Positions 6,815 to 15,177 of a stretch of 64,000 nucleotides of DNA are shown here, piece by piece. The DNA comes from UKL13-2 sp038321965 (GTDB lineage: Bacteria; Pseudomonadota; Gammaproteobacteria; Burkholderiales; Usitatibacteraceae), in contig JBBQFL010000019.1 in NCBI GenBank assembly GCA_038321965.1, forward strand, positions 1 to 64,000, written 5' to 3'. Each line of letters opens with the position of its first letter. Within the stretch, counting starts at the first letter, position 1. The notes below the pieces were generated by a model that saw only the letters and a list, made by a program, of their open reading frames with translations, did no database searches and had not been told where the DNA came from. A program made the translations under genes and the position numbers.

Positions 6815-8098
6815 TCACGCGTTTCGTAACAACATCCGCTCAAGCGCATTGAGCGTTTCATAAATCTCCTTGAAGTCGGCAAACAACACCTCGTCTCGTG
6901 GCGCCATTGTACGAAACGTCGGGTCGCGCCGCACCAGTGTGAAGATCTTGCGAAAGCTGTTCAGCCCATCGATGTGACGCAGGATCGCGGGGCCGAATCT
7001 GCCAGGATTGATCGTGATCGAAACACTTGTATATGCGTGGTCAAGCACGAACGGCTGCCCTCGGCTTCTGGCAAAAACATCCGCAAGCTCTGGGCCAGTG
7101 ACTGGCTCATGGTACAGAAAAGGGACGCAATCGGGGTCGCCATAGACTGCCTTTGCAGCCGCAGAGCGCGTGACGTAAAACGAGTGCATCTGTACTCGAC
7201 CGTGGAAAAGTTCGGCTATCTCGTACTGCTTGCGTAGCGGCATGGCCCGAATCGTTTTCAGCACTTCCGGTGGGCTTGTACCCATCAGTAAATGCGGCAA
7301 ATACGAAGACCTTCCCCGTTCGACGTCGGTGAACTCGATATTCAGTTCGTGCTTGTCCACCAGCCATTCATACAGCTGGCCCACGGTGTAGGCGCGATCC
7401 TGCGAGTGCAGCAGCAAATCGTAAATGCCGGCGTCGCCATTGCGATGATCGCCGTAAAGCGCCTCGCCACGTTTGAACCAGTTGGTCGGCGGGATGCAAT
7501 CGAGAATTTGATGGGTATTTGCTATCTGTCCGCTATGTGTGGTTTCGTCGGTATTGATCAATCGCATCAACGATTGCATTTGGTACACGCCGGTTCGTCC
7601 ATACGCGGCATAGACCATCAAGCCCATCGCGCCGCCATCCTTCAATACCGCGAGTAAGGCGTTGAGCCCCGCATCGGGATCAACGAGGTGATGAAGCACA
7701 CCGACACAGTTGATGTAGTCAAACTTGCCGACCTCAAGACCCGAAAGATTCAGCATGGAGCCGTTAATCCAGCGGATGTTTTGCAGGGCGCGAGCGGCGG
7801 CGCGCTCCTGCGCGATCGCCAGGCTCGCACTACTGAAATCCAGATGGACAATTTCGGCATCAGAGTCGCGCAATTGCTCGGCCAGAAATATTGTTGAGTC
7901 GCCAGTGCCGCCACCCGCCACCAACACACGAAACCCGTCGCGAAAAGTTGCTTTGCCCGCAAAGCAGTAGTGATTGATCATTGCCAAGTCATCCAGCCAA
8001 GTGCGTACCAGGCGTGCGCGCTCATCCGAAGGATCACGCGGCGGGTATGGCATGGCTTCGTATTGGGCTTTCACATCTGGGAGTGCATTGGAGGGCAT
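6815..8098 (-). CDS. Class I SAM-dependent methyltransferase with a large C-terminal extension
   Basis: 427 residues. The Rossmann-type SAM-binding core occupies about 40-190: motif I is VLVAGGGTGDSTI, the acidic end of strand 2 is IVHLDFSSASL, motif IV is FDYINCVGVLHHL, and a GGAMGLMVYA strand follows. The remaining 230 residues, helical and with few recognisable motifs, probably bind the substrate; similar two-part proteins exist in proteobacteria without a known acceptor. The N-terminal YEAMPYPPRDP segment is typical of this subgroup. It stands alone, minus strand, between the element boundary and the tRNA cluster. Substrate unknown. Confidence 0.75.
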   Translation of the reverse strand: MPSNALPDVKAQYEAMPYPPRDPSDERARLVRTWLDDLAMINHYCFAGKATFRDGFRVLVAGGGTGDSTIFLAEQLRDSDAEIVHLDFSSASLAIAQERAAARALQNIRWINGSMLNLSGLEVGKFDYINCVGVLHHLVDPDAGLNALLAVLKDGGAMGLMVYAAYGRTGVYQMQSLMRLINTDETTHSGQIANTHQILDCIPPTNWFKRGEALYGDHRNGDAGIYDLLLHSQDRAYTVGQLYEWLVDKHELNIEFTDVERGRSSYLPHLLMGTSPPEVLKTIRAMPLRKQYEIAELFHGRVQMHSFYVTRSAAAKAVYGDPDCVPFLYHEPVTGPELADVFARSRGQPFVLDHAYTSVSITINPGRFGPAILRHIDGLNSFRKIFTLVRRDPTFRTMAPRDEVLFADFKEIYETLNALERMLLRNA

Positions 8099-8528
8099 AT
8101 TGACTCATTGGCTTGGCTGGGCGTGCCCTGAATATAGCTTTGATTTAGTCACGATAGTGTTGAGCAAAGGCAGATGCAGCGCGGTGTTGCGCGCCGCGTT
8201 GCAGCCATGCGTCCGCACACCGCCTCACCAACGTGCCACCTAAATTTCAGGGCATGCGCGACGACGCCACATAGAGCATATCCAACCCTTAGCGACGCAT
8301 GATGGCCGACCTAACACTATTCCCCGCTTGACCTTCATTTGATTCGTACAAGTTCGTATCAGTTAGATGTAGCTGAAACGCGCGATTTACATTGCACTTG
8401 ATTGCTGCTGATCATTTGGCGTCAGCCGCAAATGCGCTCTCCGACATGGATTATTTGAAAAATCTGTGAACTGCACCGATTCCAATAGCATTTCTGCGTC
8501 AGCGCTGCGAAACGAGCTGAGGTAGACG
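8099..8528. other. Intergenic stretch, no gene recognised
   Basis: 430 bases between the methyltransferase start and the terminator of the tRNA unit. No frame with a plausible start and product is seen on either strand, and no clear promoter hexamers or structured RNA were identified. It must contain the methyltransferase promoter. Confidence 0.4.
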
Positions 8529-8569
8529 AAAAAAAAACGGCTTAGATTTCTCTAAGCCGTTGTTTTTTA
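8529..8569 (-). terminator. Rho-independent terminator of the gltX-tRNA unit
   Basis: A perfect 10-base stem (acggcttaga 8537-8546, tctaagccgt 8551-8560, loop tttc). On the minus strand it is followed by at least eight T (the A run 8529-8537), so it ends transcripts coming from gltX and the two tRNAs. It also has a T-rich run on the plus side. Confidence 0.9.
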
Positions 8570-8579
8570 ACTCGAAAGC

Positions 8580-8655
8580 TGGCGTCCCCAACCGGATTCG
8601 AACCGGTGTTACTGCCGTGAAAGGGCAATGTCCTAGGCCTCTAGACGATGGGGAC
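8580..8655 (-). tRNA. tRNA-Glu (anticodon TTC)
   Basis: 76 bases with encoded CCA. The acceptor stem GTCCCC pairs with GGGGAC, the discriminator is G, the T-loop is GGTTCGAATCC, and the anticodon loop CTTTCAC places TTC at 34-36. It follows tRNA-Ala and precedes a strong terminator. Its own synthetase gene gltX is just upstream on the same strand. Confidence 0.95.
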
Positions 8656-8745
8656 TCACACGTCTTACTACGGTGTTGCAAACAACAAAAAGTGCGTCAG
8701 CGACTCAGTACTAAAATCGCCAAAAGTAACGGTCAAAAAACATTG

Positions 8746-8821
<76 letters not shown>

Positions 8822-8902
8822 ACATGGAAGTCCGCAATTATAGCCGGAGCCCGGCACTTTTGCAAAGCCGATCAACCGTGATTTGGAGGCTCGCCGGCAA
8901 CC

Positions 8903-10291
8903 TCACAACAAGCTCAACCTCGCTGTCGTTTCATCGCGACCTAAAACATCCATGATTGCATCGATTGCCGGCGTCTGAGTCTGTCCGGTGACTAGCACAC
9001 GCAGCGGCATCATCAATTGCGGCATTTTCAGTCCATGCCGCGCAATCGAACCTTTGATTGCAATGTTAATGTCACTCTTGGTCCAGTTGGTTGACGCCAG
9101 CTCCGTCGTGAGTTCGGCGAGGGCAACTTTTGCAGATTCGGCCAAATGCTGGGCCAGCAAGAGCCTATCCAATTCTGGCCGGTCATAAAAATAGCGCGCA
9201 GCTGCCGCCATTTCCACCAGTGTGGCTGCGCGGTCGCGCAACAAGCCTGCGACGCGACCGACATCGGGGCCACTGTTGAAGGCGAAGCCGTTTTTTTGCA
9301 GGAATGGCTTCAGACTATCTGCCAATATTGATGTGTCTGCGCGTTTGATGTGCTCATGATTGAGCCACAACAACTTTTCCGCATCGAAACGCGATGCAGA
9401 GGCGCTGATTTTGTTGGCGTCAAACCACTGCACCAATTGCTCACGCGAAAATACTTCTTCGTCGCCATGGGACCAGCCGAGGCGCGCCAGCATATTGATC
9501 ATCGCCTCCGGCAGGTAGCCTTCATCGCGATACTCCATCACGCTCTTGGCGCCGTGGCGCTTAGACAATTTCGATCCATCTGGCCCGAGCACTGTGGGTG
9601 TATGCGCGAACATTGGCGGGACCTTACCCATCGCGTGGTAAAGATTGATTTGACGCGGCGTATTGTTGACGTGATCATCGCCGCGAATGACGTGAGTGAT
9701 TCCCATGTCAACATCGTCGACAACCACGCAAAAATTGTACGTCGGTGTGCCATCCGGTCGTGCGATGACCAGATCATCCAATTCCGCATTGGCAATCTCG
9801 ATGCGGCCTTTGACCTGATCTTCCCAGGTAACAACGCCATCAACTGGATTGCGAAAGCGCACAACCGGCTTCACGCCAGTCGGAATAGCCGGCAGTACTT
9901 TGCCTGGTTCCGGCCGCCAGCGTCCGTCATATCGCGGCTTCTCGCCTTGCGCCATTTGTAACTCGCGGAGCGCATTCAGTTCTTCCATGGAGGTGTAGCA
10001 ATGGTAGGCCTTGCCTTCATCCAACAGGCGCGTCACAGCAGTTTTGTAGAGCGCCATGCGCTGCATTTGAAAGAACGGCCCTTCGTCATAATCCAGCCCG
10101 AGCCAATTCATCGCATCCAGGATCACTTGTACAGCAGCGTCGGTGGAGCGCTCCTGATCGGTATCTTCAATTCGCAGAATAAACTTGCCGGCGTGGTGCC
10201 GCGCGTATGCCCAGGCAAACAGTGCGGTACGAATATTACCGAGGTGCGAGTATCCAGTCGGGCTTGGTGCGTAGCGTGTTCGAATTGTCAT
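8903..10291 (-). CDS. gltX: Glutamate-tRNA ligase
   Basis: 462 residues from the ATG at 10291, giving the canonical start MTIRTRYAPSPTG. An upstream in-frame start would add 37 residues with no counterpart in the family. Class I signature motifs are present: the HIGH-type SHLGN after APSPTGY, and KLSKRHG near residue 240, which bind ATP. The C-terminal helical half recognises the anticodon. Length agrees with bacterial GluRS (about 465). tRNA-Ala(GGC) and tRNA-Glu(TTC) follow on the same strand with no intervening terminator, so enzyme and cognate tRNA can share a transcript. The enzyme charges tRNA-Glu for translation and for heme synthesis. Confidence 0.95.
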   Translation of the reverse strand: MTIRTRYAPSPTGYSHLGNIRTALFAWAYARHHAGKFILRIEDTDQERSTDAAVQVILDAMNWLGLDYDEGPFFQMQRMALYKTAVTRLLDEGKAYHCYTSMEELNALRELQMAQGEKPRYDGRWRPEPGKVLPAIPTGVKPVVRFRNPVDGVVTWEDQVKGRIEIANAELDDLVIARPDGTPTYNFCVVVDDVDMGITHVIRGDDHVNNTPRQINLYHAMGKVPPMFAHTPTVLGPDGSKLSKRHGAKSVMEYRDEGYLPEAMINMLARLGWSHGDEEVFSREQLVQWFDANKISASASRFDAEKLLWLNHEHIKRADTSILADSLKPFLQKNGFAFNSGPDVGRVAGLLRDRAATLVEMAAAARYFYDRPELDRLLLAQHLAESAKVALAELTTELASTNWTKSDINIAIKGSIARHGLKMPQLMMPLRVLVTGQTQTPAIDAIMDVLGRDETTARLSLL

Positions 10292-10522
10292 ATTTGCGAT
10301 TTCGGTCAGAGGCGAATTATAGGCTATTGATTTGCAAGGCTTCATTTGAACGCAGGGCCAATTTAACCGATTCCCGCGGGCGGCCAAACGGTCTGTAGTC
10401 ACGGCTGTAAGGAATGGTCATGGCGGCCGACCGATGCAGTGGCCGTGACGCGTCCGACGTTGATGCGTCGAACTTGTAATGCGGCAAATACGCTGTAAAT
10501 CAACCTACTTAGGAGTTCTGAT

Positions 10523-10786
10523 ATGGATCGCACTAAAAAACTGAGCGGCGCCGCATTGGCCATTGCCGCTGCTGGCCTGTTGCTTACTACCGTTGCTACG
10601 CCGTCATTTGCCCAGGAAGCGAAGAAAATCCATTGCGAAGGCGTAAGCGCATGCAAAGGAAACAACGATTGCAAGACAGCCAAGAACGCCTGCAAAGGTC
10701 AAGGCGCTTGTAAGGGCCAAGGCTTCGTCGCGCTGACAGCCGACCAATGCAAGAAAATCGGCGGCAAGGAAGAAGCCAAGAAGTAA
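10523..10786 (+). CDS. bufA: Bufferin-type metallophore precursor peptide (BufA, BufA2-like)
   Basis: 87 residues with a Sec signal peptide (cleavage near SFA/QEA) and a small Cys-rich mature part with six Cys (38, 44, 50, 57, 63, 76) spaced 6, 6, 7, 6 and 13 apart, rich in CKG repeats. This pattern, together with the following DUF692 and DUF2063 genes, fits bufferins: periplasmic ribosomally made peptides whose Cys residues are modified by an MNIO enzyme to bind copper. The ADQCKKIGGK end resembles the whole family; the CKGxxxC spacing points to the BufA2 rather than the DUF2282 (BufA1) branch, which I infer without alignment. AGGAG precedes the ATG by eight bases. Confidence 0.85.
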   Translation: MDRTKKLSGAALAIAAAGLLLTTVATPSFAQEAKKIHCEGVSACKGNNDCKTAKNACKGQGACKGQGFVALTADQCKKIGGKEEAKK

Positions 10787-10827
10787 CAGCAACAGGTAAC
10801 GGCTGTAGATTTCCCAGTGAGTGATTT

Positions 10828-10864
10828 CCGGGCGCGTAACTGAGGACGCGTCCGGTATTTTTTG
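10828..10864 (+). terminator. Hairpin with T run between bufA and bufB (attenuator-like terminator)
   Basis: ccgggcgcgt (10828-10837) pairs with acgcgtccgg (10846-10855) with one G-T pair and an 8-base loop, followed by tattttttg. It lies between the precursor gene and the modifying-enzyme gene, so partial termination would give more precursor than enzyme transcript. The bufB start follows 16 bases after the T run. Confidence 0.75.
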
Positions 10865-10879
10865 TAGAATGAGATCGAA

Positions 10880-11716
10880 TTGAATCCGTCATCAATCCTG
10901 GGCTTCGGCTTGGGACTGCGTACTGCCCATTACGAAGCAATACTCGACACCAAGCCCGCACTCGACTGGTTCGAGATCATTTCCGAAAACTATATGGTTT
11001 CGGGAGGGCGTCCTCTCGCCAATCTAGCGCGAATTCGTAACGATTACCCAGTGGCGATGCATGGTGTCTCGCTGTCAATCGGCAGCAGCGATCCCCTCAA
11101 TGCGCAATATCTGCGGGATTTGAAAAAACTGGCTGACCGGATCGAACCAGCGACGATTTCTGACCATCTCTGCTGGACGGGCGTTGCAGGAAAGAACCTG
11201 CATGACCTGATGCCTATCCCCTATACCGAAGAAGCGATTGCTCATGTAGCTGATCGTGTACGCCAAGTACAGGATTTTCTTGGACGGCAAATTCTGCTCG
11301 AAAATGTCTCAAGCTACATCACGTTCGCCCAGTCGGAAATGAGTGAATGGGAATTCCTTCGTGCGATTGCGGAGCAGGCTGATTGCCACATTCTTCTGGA
11401 TATCAATAATATTTTCGTCAGCGCCTTCAATCATGGTTTCGAGCCGATTGAATACGTGAAGGGCATACCGGTTGATCGGGTCCGCCAGTTCCATTTGGCA
11501 GGTCACGAGAATCGCGGCGATATCATCATCGACACGCACGATGCGCCGGTGATCGATCCCGTCTGGGATCTGTACGCGGAGGCGTGCAAGCGATTCGGAC
11601 CAGTTTCGACGATGATCGAACGCGACGACAACATTCCCCCGCTGGAAGAATTGCTGGTCGAGCTCGATCGTGCCCGCAAGATTGCTGACGCGGTTTCCGC
11701 GATCGCGGCTGCTTGA
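10880..11716 (+). CDS. bufB: MNIO-family (DUF692) multinuclear iron oxidase, bufferin maturase BufB
   Basis: 278 residues starting at TTG 10880; the earlier ATG at 10869 meets a stop after four codons. The sequence shows the DUF692 TIM-barrel pattern: GLGLRTAHYEAIL, WFEIISENY, VAMHGVSLSIGS, ISDHLCW, ILLENVSSY, LLDINNIFVS and FHLAGH, supplying the His, Asp and Glu ligands of a multi-iron site. Family members oxidise Cys in bufferin or methanobactin-type precursors to oxazolone/thioamide or 5-thiooxazole groups. It acts on the BufA peptide with BufC as partner. Its stop overlaps the bufC start (TGATG). Confidence 0.9.
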   Translation: MNPSSILGFGLGLRTAHYEAILDTKPALDWFEIISENYMVSGGRPLANLARIRNDYPVAMHGVSLSIGSSDPLNAQYLRDLKKLADRIEPATISDHLCWTGVAGKNLHDLMPIPYTEEAIAHVADRVRQVQDFLGRQILLENVSSYITFAQSEMSEWEFLRAIAEQADCHILLDINNIFVSAFNHGFEPIEYVKGIPVDRVRQFHLAGHENRGDIIIDTHDAPVIDPVWDLYAEACKRFGPVSTMIERDDNIPPLEELLVELDRARKIADAVSAIAAA

Positions 11717-12501
11717 TGAGTGCGTACGCGACCCTGCAAGATCAGCTGCAAAATTATGTGTTGTCCGGTGATCGCAGCATCCTACCGGCTATCGTGGATG
11801 GCCCGCGCCTGGATGCGACTGGACGCCTAGACATCTACGCAAACGGCTACCGGCTGCGGCTGATCGAAGTGCTCGATGCCGACTACCCGGCGCTGCGCAG
11901 TCTCGCAGGCGACGATTTGTTCGATCAGGTTGCTACGGCTTACATCGATTCACATACATCCATTTTTCCAAATGCCCGATGGTTCGGTGCTCACCTTCCC
12001 AGCTTCCTGGCGACCGATACTGCTTTTGATTCGCAGCCTGTGCTGGCCGAGATGGCGGCATTCGAATGGGCGATGAGCCTGGCGTTCGATAGCGCTGACG
12101 ACCGCGTTCTCGCTATCGCCGACCTGATGACTCTACCGGGCGAAGCCTGGTCCACACTGAGGTTTTGCGTTCACAGTTCCTTGCAGCGCCTGGAGCTTTC
12201 ATGGAATGTAGCTGCGTTTTGGCACGCGGTAACACGCGAGGAAGATCTGCCCGCACCAGCACAGTCGTCAGACGCTGCGATCTGGATTGTCTGGCGGCGC
12301 GATCTTACGACTTACTTTCGCTCGCTGGAAATCGATGAGGCGGCGGCATTGAATACGATTGTCGCCCAAGGCAACTTCGCCGACTTGTGCGAGAACTTGT
12401 GCGAATGGGTCGAACCGGACGCGGTGCCCGCTTATGCAATGACGTTGTTAAGGCGCTGGATAGACGAAGGCCTGCTAAGCGGCATGCGTCAAGCGGTCTG
12501 A
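11716..12501 (+). CDS. bufC: DUF2063-family partner protein BufC
   Basis: About 261 residues from the ATG at 11716 (a TTG directly before is also in frame). Residues about 5-95 form the conserved DUF2063 DNA-binding-like domain (LQNYVLSGDRSILPAIV, IYANGYRLRLIEVLDADYPALRSLAGDDLFD, then YIDSHTSIFPNARWFG). The rest resembles the winged-helix-like second half that binds the precursor leader in HvfC/BufC proteins. It overlaps bufB by one base, so the two are translationally coupled and probably form the maturation complex. dcd follows convergently after seven bases, leaving no room for a DoxX-type bufD. Confidence 0.88.
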   Translation: MSAYATLQDQLQNYVLSGDRSILPAIVDGPRLDATGRLDIYANGYRLRLIEVLDADYPALRSLAGDDLFDQVATAYIDSHTSIFPNARWFGAHLPSFLATDTAFDSQPVLAEMAAFEWAMSLAFDSADDRVLAIADLMTLPGEAWSTLRFCVHSSLQRLELSWNVAAFWHAVTREEDLPAPAQSSDAAIWIVWRRDLTTYFRSLEIDEAAALNTIVAQGNFADLCENLCEWVEPDAVPAYAMTLLRRWIDEGLLSGMRQAV

Positions 12502-12508
12502 AACTGCC

Positions 12509-13075
12509 TTACATCTTCGGTAGCGTCACGCCCTTCTGCCCCTGATATTTGCCACCGCGATCTTTGTACGATGTCTCGCAAACCTCGTCGCTTTCAAAAA
12601 ACAATACCTGCGCGACGCCCTCATTGGCGTAAATTTTTGCGGGCAGTGGCGTGGTGTTGGAAAACTCCAGTGTCACGTACCCCTCCCATTCCGGCTCGAA
12701 CGGCGTCACATTGACGATGATGCCGCAACGCGCATAAGTCGATTTTCCGAGGCAAATGGTCAACACATTTCGCGGGATGCGGAAGTACTCAACCGTACGC
12801 GCGAGGGCGAATGAATTGGGCGGGATGATGCAGGCGTCGGCCTTGATATCGACAAACGAACTTGGGTCAAAATTCTTAGGGTCCACAATCGTTGAATTCA
12901 AATTAGTGAACAGCTTGAACTCATCCGAACAGCGAATATCGTAACCATAGCTAGACGTCCCGTAGCTGACGATGCGGTGCCCGTTGGCCTCACGCACCTG
13001 CCCCGCTTCAAACGGCTCGATCATGCCGTGCTCTTTGGCCATACGGCGAATCCATTTGTCGGCTTTTATGCTCAC
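12509..13075 (-). CDS. dcd: dCTP deaminase
   Basis: 188 residues, the usual length of proteobacterial Dcd. It begins MSIKADKWIRRMA and carries YGTSSYGYDIRC, NSFALARTVEYFRIPRNV (containing the substrate-binding Arg/Ser segment) and the catalytic-loop region VNVTPFEPEWEGYVTLEFSN, then the QVLFFESDE segment near the C-terminus. It converts dCTP to dUTP, feeding dTMP synthesis. It starts the minus-strand side just beyond bufC with which it converges. Confidence 0.95.
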   Translation of the reverse strand: MSIKADKWIRRMAKEHGMIEPFEAGQVREANGHRIVSYGTSSYGYDIRCSDEFKLFTNLNSTIVDPKNFDPSSFVDIKADACIIPPNSFALARTVEYFRIPRNVLTICLGKSTYARCGIIVNVTPFEPEWEGYVTLEFSNTTPLPAKIYANEGVAQVLFFESDEVCETSYKDRGGKYQGQKGVTLPKM

Positions 13076-13093
13076 GTTGCCTGCTCCCCTGTC

Positions 13094-13378
13094 TCAGCTT
13101 TTGTACAAAACCAGCGTCACGTCAGCCCCCTGATCCCGAATTGGGACCAGAGCCTGATACTCCGGTGAATCGTGCCATCGTTTGGCGGTATCAATATCTT
13201 CGAACTGCAGCACTACTAATTTGTCGGGCAACATTTCCCCATTGAACACCTGCTCCTGTTGACCACGAAATAGCAATTCTCCACCGTATTGACTGATCGT
13301 ATCGCCGACGCGACTACGATAGTCTTCCCAGGCCTCGGCATTCTTCACCCGAATTTGTCCAACGCAGTAAGCCGGCAT
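13094..13378 (-). CDS. DUF1330-family small protein
   Basis: 94 residues from MPAYCVGQIRVKN; an upstream in-frame start would overlap the preceding gene. It shows the ferredoxin-like DUF1330 pattern: an opening strand, DYRSRVGDTISQYGGELLFRG, LVVLQFEDIDTAKRWHDSPEYQAL and a closing VLYKS strand. The family has no established reaction. It sits two bases after the TPR gene and before dcd on the same strand, so the four genes from mrp to dcd may form one operon. Confidence 0.75.
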   Translation of the reverse strand: MPAYCVGQIRVKNAEAWEDYRSRVGDTISQYGGELLFRGQQEQVFNGEMLPDKLVVLQFEDIDTAKRWHDSPEYQALVPIRDQGADVTLVLYKS

Positions 13379-13379
13379 C

Positions 13380-13868
13380 TCAGCGCTCTTCCGCCTGGTC
13401 CAGGTGTTCAGCACAATAGGAAATTGCCTGCCGGTAGGTTTGCGTCGCCGGCTCTGAGGAATACTGCGCGATGTGGTTGGACAGTAGCCGCACGGCCTCC
13501 TGATATTCTCCCAAGTGGTATCGAGTCATGGCGAGAAAAATATCGAATTCCGGCGCCTCCGGAAAAATTGCCGCGCCGCGCTGAAGAATACGTGCGGCGT
13601 CGCCAATCCGTCCAACGGCCAAGTAGTTACTGCCAAGGCTGACAATCGTGCGACGAAGTTCGTCTCCTTGCAAGCCACACTCAATGGCGCGTTCATAAAA
13701 ACCGATTGCTTCGCCCCTTACACCTTCACTACCAAAAGTGCCCGCCAACTCATAGTTAACGATTGGGTCATCCGGATTGGCATTGTTCAGGTCCAGCAAA
13801 ATTGTCAACGCCTCTGTGTGCTGTGAAGCGTTACGCAGCTCGATCGCGCGCCGTATGGCTTCTTCCAC
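13380..13868 (-). CDS. Tetratricopeptide-repeat protein
   Basis: About 162 residues if translation starts at the GTG at 13868, five bases after the mrp stop; longer in-frame starts would overlap mrp. It consists of TPR helices: EEAIRRAIELRNASQHTEALTI, NYELAGTFGSEGVRGEAIGFYERAI, LGSNYLAVGRIGDAARILQRGA and MTRYHLGEYQEAVRLL. There is no signal peptide or membrane segment. TPRs mediate protein contacts; the partner is unknown. It lies between mrp and the DUF1330 gene, all closely spaced on the minus strand. Confidence 0.7.
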   Translation of the reverse strand: MEEAIRRAIELRNASQHTEALTILLDLNNANPDDPIVNYELAGTFGSEGVRGEAIGFYERAIECGLQGDELRRTIVSLGSNYLAVGRIGDAARILQRGAAIFPEAPEFDIFLAMTRYHLGEYQEAVRLLSNHIAQYSSEPATQTYRQAISYCAEHLDQAEER

Positions 13869-13875
13869 GATGAGG

Positions 13876-14964
13876 CTAGGTATTTTGTATGACAATCTTT
13901 GGAAACACGGCACTGCGATCCTGCGATTGCTTGGCAATTTTTGCCGCGCATTTGCGTGCAATGTCTTTGTAAATCAAGGCGATCAGACCATCCGGATCCG
14001 ACACCACTGTTGGCTTGCCGCTATCGGCCATTTCGCGAATCCTGATGTCGAGTGGCAAAGATCCCAGCAAATCGATGTTGTAGTCGGCTGCCATTTTCTG
14101 GCCGCCGCCTTCGCCAAAAATATGCTCCATATGGCCGCAATTGGTACATACATGCATCGCCATGTTTTCAACAATCCCAATGATGGGCACGCCGACCTTT
14201 TCGAACATCTTCAGGCCCTTCCTGGCGTCGAGCAGGGCGATATCCTGCGGCGTGGTCACGATGACAGCACCCGTCACTGGCACTTTCTGCGCCAGCGTGA
14301 GCTGTATGTCGCCCGTGCCGGGCGGAAGATCAACGATCAGGTAATCCAGGTCATGCCAGTTGGTCTCGTTGAGAAGCTGCTCTAACGCCTGCGTAACCAT
14401 CGGCCCGCGCCAAACCATCGGTGTTTCAGGGTCGATCAGGAAGCCAACGCTAATGGCTTGAATACCGTGGCCCTCCATCGGCTCCATGGTCTTACCGTCC
14501 TTTGAAGCGGGCCGACCAGTAATGCCGAGCATCATCGGCTGGGATGGTCCGTAGATATCTGCATCCAGCATGCCAACACTCGCGCCTTCTGCGGCCAGTG
14601 CCAGCGCCAGATTTACCGCAGTCGTACTCTTGCCAACGCCACCCTTGCCTGAAGCGACAGCAATGATGTTCTTGATGCCCGGCACCAGTTTTACACCGCG
14701 TTGCGCTGAGTGCGAGACAATTTTTGAATAGACGTTTGCGGATACATTCTCCACGCCATCGATCTTTTTCAGACGCGAAATTACCTGTTTGCGTATTCCC
14801 TCGGTTACGCTCTTGCCGGGATAGCCCAACACGACCTCCAGCGCAACGTCACCACCTTCGATCTTGATATTCTTTACTGACTTGCCTTGAACGAAGTTTT
14901 CATTGGTGACCGGATCGATCAATTCGCGAAGCGCGTTCTGGATTTGTTCGGTGGTAATGCCCAT
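13876..14964 (-). CDS. apbC: Iron-sulfur cluster carrier protein ApbC/Mrp
   Basis: 362 residues from the ATG at 14964 (MGITTEQIQNALRELIDP). An N-terminal MIP18/DUF59-like domain (1-90) is followed by a P-loop ATPase: deviant Walker A VASGKGGVGKSTTAVNL, LDADIYGPSQPMMLG, DLPPGTGDIQL, and the Cys pair VCTNCGH that binds the bridging 4Fe-4S cluster. It delivers Fe-S clusters to apo-proteins. It faces metG divergently; the 213-base gap carries both promoters. Confidence 0.93.
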   Translation of the reverse strand: MGITTEQIQNALRELIDPVTNENFVQGKSVKNIKIEGGDVALEVVLGYPGKSVTEGIRKQVISRLKKIDGVENVSANVYSKIVSHSAQRGVKLVPGIKNIIAVASGKGGVGKSTTAVNLALALAAEGASVGMLDADIYGPSQPMMLGITGRPASKDGKTMEPMEGHGIQAISVGFLIDPETPMVWRGPMVTQALEQLLNETNWHDLDYLIVDLPPGTGDIQLTLAQKVPVTGAVIVTTPQDIALLDARKGLKMFEKVGVPIIGIVENMAMHVCTNCGHMEHIFGEGGGQKMAADYNIDLLGSLPLDIRIREMADSGKPTVVSDPDGLIALIYKDIARKCAAKIAKQSQDRSAVFPKIVIQNT

Positions 14965-15177
14965 GGATTGCTTTCGATTCGGATGCCGATTCGCTCTATT
15001 AAAGGCGAATATCAAGGCAACCATATTATGGAATGGAGCTATGCAGCGTGCGTAATTTTACGCTGATCGTAACGCTGACTCGTATATCAAATTGATGGCT
15101 GGCTTGGTACAATTGATAGCGATAAAAAATCATTCAAATCAATCAGTTTTGCAATCACTGCACCTTAGAAGTTTTTG

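Noticed and set aside
9350..9961. 203-codon plus-strand frame
   Set aside because: Entirely antisense to gltX, whose motifs are intact; typical high-G+C shadow.
14141..14385. Plus-strand frames opposite apbC
   Set aside because: Shadow of the P-loop ATPase gene.
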